From Neisseria subflava (GTDB lineage Bacteria; Pseudomonadota; Gammaproteobacteria; Burkholderiales; Neisseriaceae), in NCBI RefSeq assembly GCF_024205745.1, contig NZ_CP073117.1, positions 434,001 through 498,000 on the forward strand: DNA of 64,000 nt, read 5' to 3'. The notes under the pieces were generated by a model, which was not told where the DNA came from, did not search any database, and worked only from the letters and a program-made list of their open reading frames with translations. Position numbers and translations under genes: made by a program. Of this stretch, positions 18,363 through 26,917 are shown one piece after another. The stretch's first letter is position 1; each line of letters starts with the position of its first letter.

Positions 18363-19172
18363 TTATTCGTCCCGATACGCCCAGTGGTTGACCGGCCCGT
18401 GCCCTGCCCCGATGCCCAAAGGATGGGAAATGGCGGCGGCAATATAGTTTTTTGCCGTTTGAACCGCCTCGGGAACGCTAAACCCTTTTGCCAACTCGGC
18501 AGTAATGCAGGCAGAAAACGTGCAGCCCGTGCCATGTGTATGCGGCGTTGGGAAACGTTTGCTGTTCAGCTCAATGGTTTCGTATGGCGTAAACAGCCAG
18601 TCGGTGCAATATTCGCTTTGGCTGTCGGCAAGATGGCCGCCTTTAATCACCACATTTTTCACGCCCCAATCCTGAAGAGTTTTGGCGGCGCGTTCCGCAT
18701 CTTGGCGGTTTTCAATATTGATACCCGTCAATGCCTGTGCTTCGGGCAGATTGGGGGTCAATACGTCCGTATGCGGCAGCAGCAGGCGTTTCATGGCTTC
18801 GACGGCTGAATTTTCCAACAACGGCGCGCCACCTTTGGCAATCATGACCGGATCCAACACGCGTTTACCGAAATCGCATTCGGCGGTTTGTTCTGCCACG
18901 CATTCGATGATTTCCGCCGTACCCAGCATGCCGATTTTATAAGCGCGGATTTGGAAATCCTCCTGAATCGCGGCAATTTGCGCGGCAATCATGTCGGTCG
19001 GTATCGGATGCACTGCCGATACGCCCAAAGTATTTTGTGCGGTAACCGCTGTCAGTACGCTGGTACCGAACACGCCCCGCATCTGAAACGTCTTCAAATC
19101 CGCCTGTATGCCCGCGCCACCGCCGGAATCGGAGCCGGCAATCGTCAGCGTTTGAATAAAAAGTTCGTCCAT
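18363..19172 (-). CDS. thiD: Hydroxymethylpyrimidine/phosphomethylpyrimidine kinase
   Basis: ThiD phosphorylates HMP and HMP-P in thiamine biosynthesis. The 269-residue ribokinase-fold protein has TIAGSDSGGGAGIQADLKTFQ near the N-terminus, FGTSVLTAVTAQNT, DPVMIAKGG, and the anion-hole/catalytic motif HTHGTGCTFSACITAELAKG near the C-terminus. Two adjacent ATGs exist. The second (19172) is favoured because AGGAGG is 5 bases from it and only 2 from the first. No TPP riboswitch is visible upstream. A non-DUS hairpin (19244-19276) and the gcvP terminator precede it. Confidence 0.95.
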   Translation of the reverse strand: MDELFIQTLTIAGSDSGGGAGIQADLKTFQMRGVFGTSVLTAVTAQNTLGVSAVHPIPTDMIAAQIAAIQEDFQIRAYKIGMLGTAEIIECVAEQTAECDFGKRVLDPVMIAKGGAPLLENSAVEAMKRLLLPHTDVLTPNLPEAQALTGINIENRQDAERAAKTLQDWGVKNVVIKGGHLADSQSEYCTDWLFTPYETIELNSKRFPTPHTHGTGCTFSACITAELAKGFSVPEAVQTAKNYIAAAISHPLGIGAGHGPVNHWAYRDE

Positions 19173-19243
19173 CATATCCTCCTGTTTTCAGACGGCCTTT
19201 TGCTTATCGTTATGGGAAGCTGTTTTGGTTTTATCCACAAACA

Positions 19244-19276
19244 AAGGCATTCGCCGTCTATCTTTCCGAATGCCTT
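19244..19276. terminator. Non-DUS hairpin upstream of thiD
   Basis: The 10-bp stem AAGGCATTCG/CGAATGCCTT with a 13-base loop is followed on the minus strand by TTGTTTG. It is a possible terminator or leader structure 70 bp before thiD. Confidence 0.45.
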
Positions 19277-19334
19277 ATCTGTTGTTTTACCCAAAACAAA
19301 CGTACGTTCTCGGGCGGAATATCTTAACAAACAA

Positions 19335-19374
19335 AAGGCCATCTGAAAACTATTTTCATTTTCAGACGGCCTGT
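19335..19374. terminator. gcvP terminator (imperfect DUS pair)
   Basis: AAAAGGCCATCTGAAAA (one mismatch to the uptake sequence) and TTTTCAGACGGCCT form a hairpin 22 bp beyond the gcvP stop. Confidence 0.75.
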
Positions 19375-19396
19375 TCAATTTTAAACCTATTCAGGC

Positions 19397-22249
19397 TTAT
19401 TCTTCGTATGCGTCAATCGGCAAGCAGGAGCAAACCAGATTGCGGTCGCCATACACTTCATCTACCCGTTTCACGCTCGGCCAGAATTTGTGTTCGCGGA
19501 CGAACGGCAATGGGAAGACGGCTTCTTCACGAGAGTACGGATGCGCCCAGTCGCCGGTTACGTCGGATGAGGTGTGCGGAGCGTTAACCAGCGGGTTGTC
19601 CTCTTTCGGCCATTCGCCGCGCTCAACTTTCAGCACTTCCTGTTTGATTTGTTTCAGGGCGGCGATGAAGCGGTCGAGTTCGGCTTTGCTTTCGCTCTCG
19701 GTCGGCTCAATCATCAGCGTACCGGCAACGGGGAAGGAAACCGTCGGCGCGTGGAAGCCGTAGTCCATCAGGCGTTTGGCGATGTCGGTTTCAGTGATGC
19801 CGCTTTCAGCTTTAAGCGGACGCAAATCGACGATACATTCGTGCGCGACGCGGCCGTTTTTGCCTGTGTACAGAATCGGATAGTCTTCGTTCAGACGTTT
19901 TGCGATGTAGTTGGCATTGAGCAATGCCCAGCGTGTCGCCTGCTCCATGCCTTGTTTGCCCATCATGGTCAGGTACATCCAAGTAATCGGCAGGATGGAC
20001 GCAGAACCATATGCTGCGGCAGCCACGGCAGTTTGACCGGCACTGGCATTGTGCATATCGGTCACCACATGGCCTGGTGCGAACGGAGCCAAATGGGCTT
20101 TCAAGCCAATCGGACCTATGCCCGGGCCGCCACCGCCGTGAGGGATACAGAAGGTTTTGTGCAGGTTCATGTGCAACACGTCCGCACCGACTTCGGCAGG
20201 CTGCATGATGCCGATTTGGGCGTTGAGGTTGGCGCCGTCCATGTAAACCTGTCCGCCGTTTTCGTGAATAATGCGGCAGATGTCGCGGATACCTTCTTCG
20301 TACACGCCGTGGGTGGACGGATAGGTAATCATGATGGCGGACAAAGCGTCGCGGTGTTGCTCGGCTTTGGCTTTCAAATCGTCAATATTGACGTTGCCGT
20401 GTTCGTCGGTATCGACAACGACGACTTTCAAGCCCAGCATGGCTGCAGTCGCAGGGTTGGTACCGTGGGCTGATTTTGGAATCAGACAGATGTTGCGGTG
20501 TCCCTCGCCGTTGGCTTCTTGATAACGGCGGATGGAGAGCATGCCGCTGTATTCGCCCTGCGCGCCGGAGTTGGGCTGGAAAGAAATCGCGTCAAAGCCG
20601 GTAATGGCTTTCAGGCTGTTTTCCATATCGGCAAGTAATTCGCGGTAGCCGGCGGTTTGCGCTTCGGGAGCGTAAGGATGGATGTCGGTGAACTCAGCCC
20701 AAGTAATCGGCAACATTTCCGCAGTCGCGTTGAGTTTCATGGTGCAGCTGCCCAATGAAATCATGCTGCGGTTCATCGCCAAGTCGCGGTCTTCGAGTTT
20801 TTTCAGATAGCGCAACATTTCGTGTTCGGTGTGGTAACTGTTGAACACAGGATGTTGCAGAATATCGTCCTGACGCAGTAATTCGGCGTTCAGACGGCCT
20901 TTGACATCATCGGCAAATGTGAACGTATCTTTGCCGGTAAACGCGCGGTACAAATCGACCAAATCTTCGTATGCCGATGTTTCATGGAATGCAGCCGCAA
21001 CTTGAGTGTCGTTGACACGGCGCAGGTTGTAACCCGACTCCAAAGCAGCGGCAAACACTTGGTCTGCTTTCTCTTTGCTGCCGAAATCGACGGTAACGGT
21101 ATCAAAGAAGACTTTGTGAACCACATTCAGGCCGTCTGAAACCAGTGCATCGGCAAAGGCAGAAGCCAATGCATGAATGCGGTTGGCAATGCGTTTCACA
21201 CCTTCAGGACCGTGGTAAACGGCATACATACCGGCCAAGTTCGCCAGCAATGCCTGTGCGGTACAAATATTGGATGTCGCTTTTTCGCGGCGGATGTGTT
21301 GCTCGCGGGTGGACAAAGCCATGCGCAAGGCAGGTTTGCCCGATGCATCTTTGGATACGCCGATGATACGGCCCGGGGCGGAACGTTTGAACTCGTCTTT
21401 AAACGCGAAATAAGCAGCGTGCGGACCACCGAAGCCCATCGGCACACCGAAGCGTTGGGTGTTGCCCAAAGCAATATCTGCGCCCAGTTCAGCCGGAGAC
21501 TTCAGCAAAACCAAGCTCATGATGTCGGCGGCAACGGCCACGATTGTGCCTTTGGCTTTCAGACGGCCGATAACATCCTGCAAGTCTTGTACGTCGCCGT
21601 CTTTGCCGACGTATTGGAGCAGCGCGCCGAAGTATTCGCCTTCATCCGCTTGGGCAAAATCGCCGACCACCAGTTCAAAGCCGAAATATTTGGCGCGGGT
21701 TTTCATCACGTCCAAAGTTTGCGGATACACGCGCGTATCCACAAAAAAACGCTCGGATTTCACTTTGCCCACGCGGTGCGCCATCGCCATCGCTTCGGCG
21801 GCGGCGGTCGCCTCGTCCAACAAAGACGCGCCTGCCACAGGGAAACCGGTCAAATCGATGCACACCTGCTGGAAGTTCAACAACGCTTCCAAACGCCCCT
21901 GCGCGATTTCCGCCTGATACGGCGTATAGGCGGTGTACCAGCCTGGATTTTCCAATACGTTGCGCAAAATCACGTTCGGCACGCGGGTCGGGTAATAGCC
22001 CAAGCCGATATAGGACTTGTTGATTACGTTTTTCGACGCAATGCCTTTCAATTTCGCCAACGCGTCCGCCTCGGTCAGGGCTTCGGGCAGGTCGAGTTCG
22101 GACGGCATACGGATACTTTGCGGCACAGTGTTCGCAACAAAATCGTCCATGCTTTTCTCGCCCAGCGCGTCCAGCAACGCCGCCTCATCGCCAAAACTCA
22201 AATGCCGCGCGGCAAATTCGTTGGGGTTGAACAGTTCTGACAGTTTCAT
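19397..22249 (-). CDS. gcvP: Glycine dehydrogenase (decarboxylating), P protein
   Basis: GcvP is the PLP-dependent P protein of the glycine cleavage system, which decarboxylates glycine and passes aminomethyl to GcvH. The 950-residue single-chain form is typical of proteobacteria. It has MVLEN-type N-terminal domain features ([33 protein letters not shown]), [20 protein letters not shown], and the PLP lysine in [21 protein letters not shown]. Three internal uptake sequences encode parts of GRLKA, GRLNA and DGLNV. It is separated from gcvH/gcvT by tag and the effector/immunity insert, so it needs its own promoter or read-through. Confidence 0.97.
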   Translation of the reverse strand: MKLSELFNPNEFAARHLSFGDEAALLDALGEKSMDDFVANTVPQSIRMPSELDLPEALTEADALAKLKGIASKNVINKSYIGLGYYPTRVPNVILRNVLENPGWYTAYTPYQAEIAQGRLEALLNFQQVCIDLTGFPVAGASLLDEATAAAEAMAMAHRVGKVKSERFFVDTRVYPQTLDVMKTRAKYFGFELVVGDFAQADEGEYFGALLQYVGKDGDVQDLQDVIGRLKAKGTIVAVAADIMSLVLLKSPAELGADIALGNTQRFGVPMGFGGPHAAYFAFKDEFKRSAPGRIIGVSKDASGKPALRMALSTREQHIRREKATSNICTAQALLANLAGMYAVYHGPEGVKRIANRIHALASAFADALVSDGLNVVHKVFFDTVTVDFGSKEKADQVFAAALESGYNLRRVNDTQVAAAFHETSAYEDLVDLYRAFTGKDTFTFADDVKGRLNAELLRQDDILQHPVFNSYHTEHEMLRYLKKLEDRDLAMNRSMISLGSCTMKLNATAEMLPITWAEFTDIHPYAPEAQTAGYRELLADMENSLKAITGFDAISFQPNSGAQGEYSGMLSIRRYQEANGEGHRNICLIPKSAHGTNPATAAMLGLKVVVVDTDEHGNVNIDDLKAKAEQHRDALSAIMITYPSTHGVYEEGIRDICRIIHENGGQVYMDGANLNAQIGIMQPAEVGADVLHMNLHKTFCIPHGGGGPGIGPIGLKAHLAPFAPGHVVTDMHNASAGQTAVAAAAYGSASILPITWMYLTMMGKQGMEQATRWALLNANYIAKRLNEDYPILYTGKNGRVAHECIVDLRPLKAESGITETDIAKRLMDYGFHAPTVSFPVAGTLMIEPTESESKAELDRFIAALKQIKQEVLKVERGEWPKEDNPLVNAPHTSSDVTGDWAHPYSREEAVFPLPFVREHKFWPSVKRVDEVYGDRNLVCSCLPIDAYEE

Positions 22250-22330
22250 TTCTACTCCTTCGGGTTTGTCGTTATGCCGTCGCTTCGGACGGCGGATTGG
22301 GGTTTCAGACGACGTTTGACCTGAAAGCCA

Positions 22331-23443
22331 TCAGGACAAACTCATGCCCCGCGATTGGGATTGCGCCAACTGCCTTTGCTGCGCTTCGTATTCAAACTGT
22401 CGTGCCGTTTCCTGTACTTTGGCAAGGCTCTCCTCTATCGATGTAGATATGGCTTCAGCCATATCCACCGCAGCCTTTCTCAATTCGAGGGCTTTGTGTC
22501 CGATAAGAATCTGACCGTCGTCTTTGATGTTTATCATCGATACGCCACGCATATGGTTTGCGTAACCAACCGCTGCCATCGACATGGCGATGTTGTCCAA
22601 ATTTTTTTCGTCGTAGGGGATATTCTTCATCTGACAGAACTCGGTAAAAATCTGTCTGCCCTGATGGTAGATGTTTTGCGCAAATTGGGGCATATCCTCA
22701 ATTTGCAGGGAAGGGCTGACACTTTCCAACTGTGCGTATTGATACCGTAAATCCTGCTCATTTTCCGCCACCCTGCACCCAACTTTTTCCTTTATGCCTT
22801 CCCATGCTTTCTTATCATTTAAAAGTTCCTTAGTCGTCGGCAGTTTACCAAATGCCTTTTCACAGCTCGGTTCTGGATTGTTCCGCCGTTTATTCAATTC
22901 ACTGCTCTCAAATCCTTTCTGATTGGGTATTTTATCCAACTCGTCCATATTCGGACGGACTTTTACCTCTCCTTCATAATTCTTGTTACCAATCCAACTT
23001 CTAGGATTCCAGATAGACCGCTTGGGATTATAAATTTCAGCATAAGCCAACCCTCCGTAGAGGAAATCAACACAACTGTTATTTACTCCGTTGTAGTCGG
23101 TTGCATCAAATTTACCCAGCATAGGATTTTGACCGTAATTCAACAGTTTTTTATATTGCTGCTCCGATATTTCTAAAGTTCGTTCATAAATCGGATTTTG
23201 ATATTTTTTAAACTCATCTTTTTTGACCTCTCCCAATCCGAAAGCCTCCCCCTCCTTTTTCGGAGCAAAACCGAAACCTTTTGTACCAGCCGCTGTTCCG
23301 TCACTAACTTTATAATATAGATGACCAACTACGGAATGGTCTTGTTTATTACTTCCTGGCAATAACAAAGGACTACCGTCTTCTTTAGTTAAGGGAGTAC
23401 CTGGAGCTGCTACATAAACTGTTACCGTATATCTTTTCTTCAT
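22331..23443 (-). CDS. Putative antibacterial T4SS effector: papain-like N-domain + C-terminal XVIPCD-like domain
   Basis: This is a 370-residue cytoplasm-made protein with no signal peptide. Residues ~1-140 look like a papain-like (NlpC/P60-related) amidase or lipase fold: a histidine in SVVGHLYYKV (H41), then EQQYKKLLNYG and a cysteine in NNSCVDFLYGG (C124). Residues ~240-360 (PQFAQNIYHQGRQI, then MAAVGYANHMRGVSMINIKDDG, and RKAAVDMAEAISTSIEESL) resemble XVIPCD, the C-terminal signal of effectors delivered by the bacteria-killing X-type T4SS. The protein ends in a Q-rich tail, as such effectors often do. A near-ideal AGGAGG precedes the ATG. The gene follows an AT-rich membrane-protein gene, probably its immunity. 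Domain calls come from pattern memory, not a search. Confidence 0.6.
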   Translation of the reverse strand: MKKRYTVTVYVAAPGTPLTKEDGSPLLLPGSNKQDHSVVGHLYYKVSDGTAAGTKGFGFAPKKEGEAFGLGEVKKDEFKKYQNPIYERTLEISEQQYKKLLNYGQNPMLGKFDATDYNGVNNSCVDFLYGGLAYAEIYNPKRSIWNPRSWIGNKNYEGEVKVRPNMDELDKIPNQKGFESSELNKRRNNPEPSCEKAFGKLPTTKELLNDKKAWEGIKEKVGCRVAENEQDLRYQYAQLESVSPSLQIEDMPQFAQNIYHQGRQIFTEFCQMKNIPYDEKNLDNIAMSMAAVGYANHMRGVSMINIKDDGQILIGHKALELRKAAVDMAEAISTSIEESLAKVQETARQFEYEAQQRQLAQSQSRGMSLS

Positions 23444-23515
23444 AATAATCCTCCTAGAGTTTGGTTGAATAATTCTATTCTATAGAACAGAACTCAAAAT
23501 CAATACTTAATACTT

Positions 23516-23989
23516 TTATTTTATATCCAAATAAATCAAAAATAACAAAAAAGGTATTGAGAAGTTGAAAGCAAATGAAATAATAACTTTCCCTACGAAA
23601 GGAATTTTCTGCCATCTTTTATACAACCGATTTGTTTTCCGTTTAATTAAAAACACTCCAATTAGGGAATTCAAAAAAAACAATACACCCATAAACCAAT
23701 AAATAAATATTGAAAAATCATTTACCCTTCCCGCCAAACCAAGAATAAGTAAAAACCACATTGTTGCCGACCACATAGCACCTATTGCTGGAGCAGATCC
23801 AGCAAAAACATATGGAAGAAAAGCCATCAATATCGGGATATAACTTAAAAAAGACAATTCAATACTATATTTATCAACGAATCCATCAAGCCACAAACAT
23901 ATTAAAAAATAAGAAATAATATTTAAAACTAAGATACCTAAGAATCTTTTATTTTTATAATACATACTTGAAAGATTATATTCCATCAT
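23516..23989 (-). CDS. AT-rich polytopic membrane protein, putative immunity protein
   Basis: This 157-residue protein has four to five hydrophobic helices (FLGILVLNIISYFLICLWL, YIPILMAFLPYVFAGSAPA, MWFLLILGLAG, FIYWFMGVLFFLNSLIGVFLI, VIISFAFNFSIPFLLFLIYL) and basic loops. It resembles no family I know. It lies 72 bp upstream of the effector-like gene on the same strand with no terminator between, the usual order and spacing for an immunity-effector pair. The DNA is strikingly more AT-rich than its neighbours and lacks uptake sequences, as expected for recently acquired DNA. The immunity role is inferred from position only. Confidence 0.55.
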   Translation of the reverse strand: MMEYNLSSMYYKNKRFLGILVLNIISYFLICLWLDGFVDKYSIELSFLSYIPILMAFLPYVFAGSAPAIGAMWSATMWFLLILGLAGRVNDFSIFIYWFMGVLFFLNSLIGVFLIKRKTNRLYKRWQKIPFVGKVIISFAFNFSIPFLLFLIYLDIK

Positions 23990-24097
23990 AACCGTTAAAC
24001 TCCTATTCTCTATTTACAGAGTAAAATCTTTGCTTATTGAACGTTATAGCAATCTGATACCCCTACTCTAACTGCCTGCCCCCACTGCTGACAAGTT

Positions 24098-24649
24098 TCA
24101 GACGACCTCTGCCCATTTCGGATTTAGTGCCGAAATTTCACGGTAAACGGGGCAGGTTTCGACGTGCGCGCCTTTGAGGTAGCCCGTACTCATCAGAAAT
24201 TCGCCGACGATTTCGCCGCCGACGAATTTGAAGTGTTTTTTAAAAAGTTTGACCCATTCGTTTTTTTCACGCGGATGGTGGGCGTCGAGCCAGTTTTTGA
24301 ACGAACCGTATTCCTGCTGCAACTGTTTGATTTTTTGTGCGTTGTGGATGGCGGCATTGATTTTCAGGCGGTTGCGGACGATGCCTGCATCGGCAAGCAG
24401 CCGCTCAATATCGGCTTCGTCAAATGCGGCGACCGTCTCGATGTCGAAACCTTTAAATGCCGTCTGAAATGCCTGCTGCTTCTTCAGCATCAGCGTCCAG
24501 CTTAATCCTGCCTGATTGATTTCCAACACCAGCCGCTCAAACAATTCATTGTCGTCCTCAATCGGAAAACCGTATTGCGTGTCGTGATAATGTTGGTTGG
24601 GGTTGTCCGTATCGTCGGGTAGCGTGGCGACAAATTCGCAGTAATTCAT
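24098..24649 (-). CDS. tag: DNA-3-methyladenine glycosylase I
   Basis: TAG excises 3-methyladenine from alkylated DNA. The 183-residue protein starts MNYCEFVATLPDDTDNPNQHYHDTQYGFPIEDDNELFERLVLEINQAGLSW. The zinc ligands of the TAG family are in place: Cys4, a His near residue 21, and the His/Cys of KGAHVETCPVYR at the C-terminus. A longer frame adds 24 residues made from uptake-sequence DNA and was rejected. It lies between gcvH and the effector/immunity insert. A DUS pair (24673-24703) is in its 5' region. Confidence 0.93.
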   Translation of the reverse strand: MNYCEFVATLPDDTDNPNQHYHDTQYGFPIEDDNELFERLVLEINQAGLSWTLMLKKQQAFQTAFKGFDIETVAAFDEADIERLLADAGIVRNRLKINAAIHNAQKIKQLQQEYGSFKNWLDAHHPREKNEWVKLFKKHFKFVGGEIVGEFLMSTGYLKGAHVETCPVYREISALNPKWAEVV

Positions 24650-24672
24650 GTTTATTGAGGAAAAATTGAAAC

Positions 24673-24703
24673 AAAGGCCGTCTGAAAGTATTTTCAGACG
24701 ACC
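24673..24703. terminator. DUS-pair hairpin between gcvH and tag
   Basis: AAAGGCCGTCTGAA and the variant TTCAGACGACCT with a 5-base loop follow gcvH on the minus strand. Confidence 0.75.
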
Positions 24704-24755
24704 TAAGACCTGCACCATCAAACAGGCGCAAAACCTGTTTGGATGTTTGCAAAAA

Positions 24756-25139
24756 TCAAGCTACTTCGCCTGCGTATTGTTCGGCAGTCAGCAGACCGTC
24801 GTAATCGGCAGGGTTGGCAGGTTTGATTTTGAAGAACCAGCCTGCGCCGTAAGGGTCGCTGTTGGCAGTTTCCGGCGCGCTTGGCAAATCTTCGTTGACG
24901 GCAACGATTTCGCCTGCAATCGGCGCGTATACGTCAGATGCGGCTTTTACAGACTCAACCACACCGGCTTGCTCTTCGGCAGCCAGGTTTGCGCCGACTT
25001 CTGGCAGCTCGACAAACACGATGTCGCCCAACAGCTCTTGCGCGTGATGGGTAATGCCGACGGTGATGGTACCGTCTTCTTCAAGGCGCAGCCATTCGTG
25101 GCTGGCAACGTATTTCAGTTCTGCTGGGATGTTGCTCAT
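24756..25139 (-). CDS. gcvH: Glycine cleavage system H protein
   Basis: GcvH is the lipoyl carrier that shuttles the aminomethyl group from GcvP to GcvT. The 127-residue protein begins [23 protein letters not shown]. The lipoylation lysine lies in [21 protein letters not shown], and the protein ends with [17 protein letters not shown]. The start was set at the ATG with GGAG about 12 bases upstream. The upstream extension MQMPSEN is uptake-sequence DNA (ATGCCGTCTGAA variant). It lies downstream of gcvT, with a DUS inverted pair in the 164-bp gap that could attenuate or end the gcvT transcript. Confidence 0.96.
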   Translation of the reverse strand: MSNIPAELKYVASHEWLRLEEDGTITVGITHHAQELLGDIVFVELPEVGANLAAEEQAGVVESVKAASDVYAPIAGEIVAVNEDLPSAPETANSDPYGAGWFFKIKPANPADYDGLLTAEQYAGEVA

Positions 25140-25260
25140 GGTTTGATACTCCATTGATAGGGGGTTATTTTCAGACGGCATCTGCATGAATCAATATCCA
25201 CAGATGCCTTGTTCAATGCTTTCTACAAACGTCCGTATCGAACGACAATTAAAACCTGCT

Positions 25261-25296
25261 TTCAGACGGCCTTAATTCAAATAAAGGCCGTCTGAA
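25261..25296. terminator. DUS inverted pair between gcvT and gcvH
   Basis: TTCAGACGGCCTT and AAAGGCCGTCTGAA with a ~10-base AT-rich loop lie just 6 bp beyond the gcvT stop. The pair is a likely terminator or partial attenuator inside the gcv locus. Confidence 0.65.
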
Positions 25297-25302
25297 CCGA
25301 TA

Positions 25303-26403
25303 TTAATCAAACTGTTTTTGACCGTTGCGGACAAACGGCAGCTTCAGTACGCGTACGTCCACTTCTTTGCCGCGCATCAGCACTTTGGCGGTATCGCCGT
25401 CAAAGTCTTTCGGTACGCGGGCGATGGCGATGGATTGTTTCAGGCTTGGCGAGAATACGCCGCTGGTGGTTTCACCTTTGCCTTTGTCGGTCAACACTTC
25501 CATATGCGCGCGCAGGATGCCGCCTTTGTCGAGCAGCAAACCGACTTGTTTGACGGCAACGCCTTTTTCTTTCAATGCCAGCAAGGCGGCTTTGCCCACG
25601 AAATCACGGCTTTCGTCTTTCAAGTCAACGGTCCAACCCATGCCTGCTTCAAGCGGGCTGGTGTTGTCGTCCATATCGTTGCCGTAGAGGTTCATACCGG
25701 CTTCCATGCGCAGGGTATCGCGTGCGCCGAGGCCGCAAGGCTGTACGCCTGCTGCTTGCAGGGCTTTGAAGAATGCGACAGCTTCAGTGCCCGGCAGAAT
25801 CACTTCGACGCCGTCTTCGCCGGTATAGCCTGTACGGGCGACAAACCAGTCGTTGCCCAAGTCTGCACCTTGGAACGGTTTGAGGCCGTGAATCACGTCT
25901 GCCCATTCAGGTTTGACGGTCAGGAGTTTTTCGATGGCTTTCGGGCCTTGTACGGCAAGCATGCCGAGGTCGTAGCGCGGATTGAAGGCAACGCCGAACT
26001 CTTGTCCGACTTTGTGGAATTGCGCCGTATCTTTTTCACGGGTCGCACCGTTGGACACGATGCGGTATTGGGTTTCGGCTTCATTGGTGCGGTAAACGAT
26101 CAAGTCGTCAATCACGCCGCCGTTGTCGTTGAGCAAAGCGGAATAAAGGGCTTTGCCGACAAAAGCGAGTTTGGCGACATCGTTGGCAATCAGTTTGCGG
26201 AAAAAGGCTTTGGCATTTGCGCCTGCTACGTCGGTAACGAGCATATGGGATACGTCAAACATACCGGCGTCGGTACGCACGGCTTCGTGTTCGGCGATTT
26301 GTGAACCATAATGGATGGGCAGCTCCCAGCCGGCAAAATCTACCAGCTTCGCGCCTGCATCTTGATGGGCTTGATGAAATGGGGTGGTTTTCAGAGCAGT
26401 CAT
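25303..26403 (-). CDS. gcvT: Glycine cleavage system T protein (aminomethyltransferase)
   Basis: GcvT moves the methylene group from aminomethyl-lipoyl GcvH to tetrahydrofolate, releasing ammonia. The 366-residue protein starts [33 protein letters not shown]. It has [24 protein letters not shown], the folate-contact region [18 protein letters not shown], and a C-terminal barrel ending [19 protein letters not shown] two codons upstream is a possible alternative start, but GGAG lies 10 bases from the ATG. It is the first gene after a tandem glycine riboswitch and is certainly the regulated target. Confidence 0.97.
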   Translation of the reverse strand: MTALKTTPFHQAHQDAGAKLVDFAGWELPIHYGSQIAEHEAVRTDAGMFDVSHMLVTDVAGANAKAFFRKLIANDVAKLAFVGKALYSALLNDNGGVIDDLIVYRTNEAETQYRIVSNGATREKDTAQFHKVGQEFGVAFNPRYDLGMLAVQGPKAIEKLLTVKPEWADVIHGLKPFQGADLGNDWFVARTGYTGEDGVEVILPGTEAVAFFKALQAAGVQPCGLGARDTLRMEAGMNLYGNDMDDNTSPLEAGMGWTVDLKDESRDFVGKAALLALKEKGVAVKQVGLLLDKGGILRAHMEVLTDKGKGETTSGVFSPSLKQSIAIARVPKDFDGDTAKVLMRGKEVDVRVLKLPFVRNGQKQFD

Positions 26404-26462
26404 TCTCAAGTTTCTCCGGATTTTTTGTTCAGATGCCGCCCGCGCACCTATGCGCGGATGAC

Positions 26463-26706
26463 CCTATCTGTCCTTGAACCTGAGATTTTCGGCCATATCC
26501 GCATGATGGCAAACCAGTCTGCTCACTGTTTTGCGCGGTTGTCTGAATGGTGGTTCAGACGGCCTTCTCCCCTTCGGTGGACGTTATTCAAACGCCGCTC
26601 TCCAGATTGTTTGTTTCAATGTGCAGTCCCTGATACCTGAGCGATTTAAGGGTGTCTGCGCCTTCGGTGGTTACATTGTAGTTAGGTGTAACACTCTCCT
26701 GCACAT
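26463..26706 (-). promoter_or_regulatory. Tandem glycine riboswitch of gcvT
   Basis: The complement upstream of gcvT shows two glycine aptamers in series. Aptamer 1 (about 26706-26619) opens GTGCAGGAGAGTG, has ACCGAAGGCGCAGACACCC and CGCTCAGGTATCAGGGACTG, and closes on GCACAT. Aptamer 2 (about 26608-26463) opens CTGGAGAGCGG, then CCACCGAAGGGG and AATCTCAGGTTCAAGGACAG. The paired GGAGAG, CCGAAGG and CTCAGGT..AAGGACAG blocks are the class signature. In many bacteria the class activates gcv genes when glycine is abundant. Aptamer 2 has an expanded arm carrying an AAGGCCGTCTGAA uptake sequence (26554-26566). Confidence 0.92.
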
Positions 26707-26712
26707 TTCCCG

Positions 26713-26741
26713 ATTATGTCTTGAATCGGCGGTTTGAGCAA
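26713..26741 (-). promoter_or_regulatory. gcvT riboswitch promoter
   Basis: On the complement a TTGCTC (26741-26736), a 17 bp spacer and CATAAT (26718-26713) place the start a few bases before aptamer 1. Confidence 0.55.
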
Positions 26742-26834
26742 GTAGCCGACGAATATTTATGATATGAATATTCATCTTTTTATTGGGGCGGCAAAACCTG
26801 AGCCTTTATAAAATTGTTAGCTATGCGGCAAATG

Positions 26835-26850
26835 TTTTTGCAAAAGTCTC
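26835..26850 (+). repeat. Solo IS1106-end-like sequence abutting a DUS
   Basis: TTTTTGCAAAAGTCTC matches the right end of the IS at 43523 (ATTTTGCAAAGGTCTC) at 14 of 16 positions and, as there, is followed at once by an uptake sequence (AGGCCGTCTGAA, 26851-26862). It may be a relic of an excised or decayed insertion. Confidence 0.4.
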
Positions 26851-26917
26851 AGGCCGTCTGAAGCCCTTACCCGTTTTTCCTATATAATTCTGTTTTTTCG
26901 ATTTATCCGCGCCCATC

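Noticed and set aside
19173-19400. TPP riboswitch upstream of thiD
   Set aside because: The conserved CTGAGA and ACCTGA blocks are absent; only a simple 10-bp hairpin and a DUS-type terminator are seen.
21173-22240. Long plus-strand frame antisense to gcvP
   Set aside because: Its composition mirrors the GC-skewed third positions of gcvP and no motifs occur.
22331-23443. Rhs/CDI toxin or prophage endolysin interpretation of the effector-like protein
   Set aside because: No RHS repeats, no VENN-like motif, no signal peptide and no phage genes nearby; the C-terminal XVIPCD-like pattern fits better.
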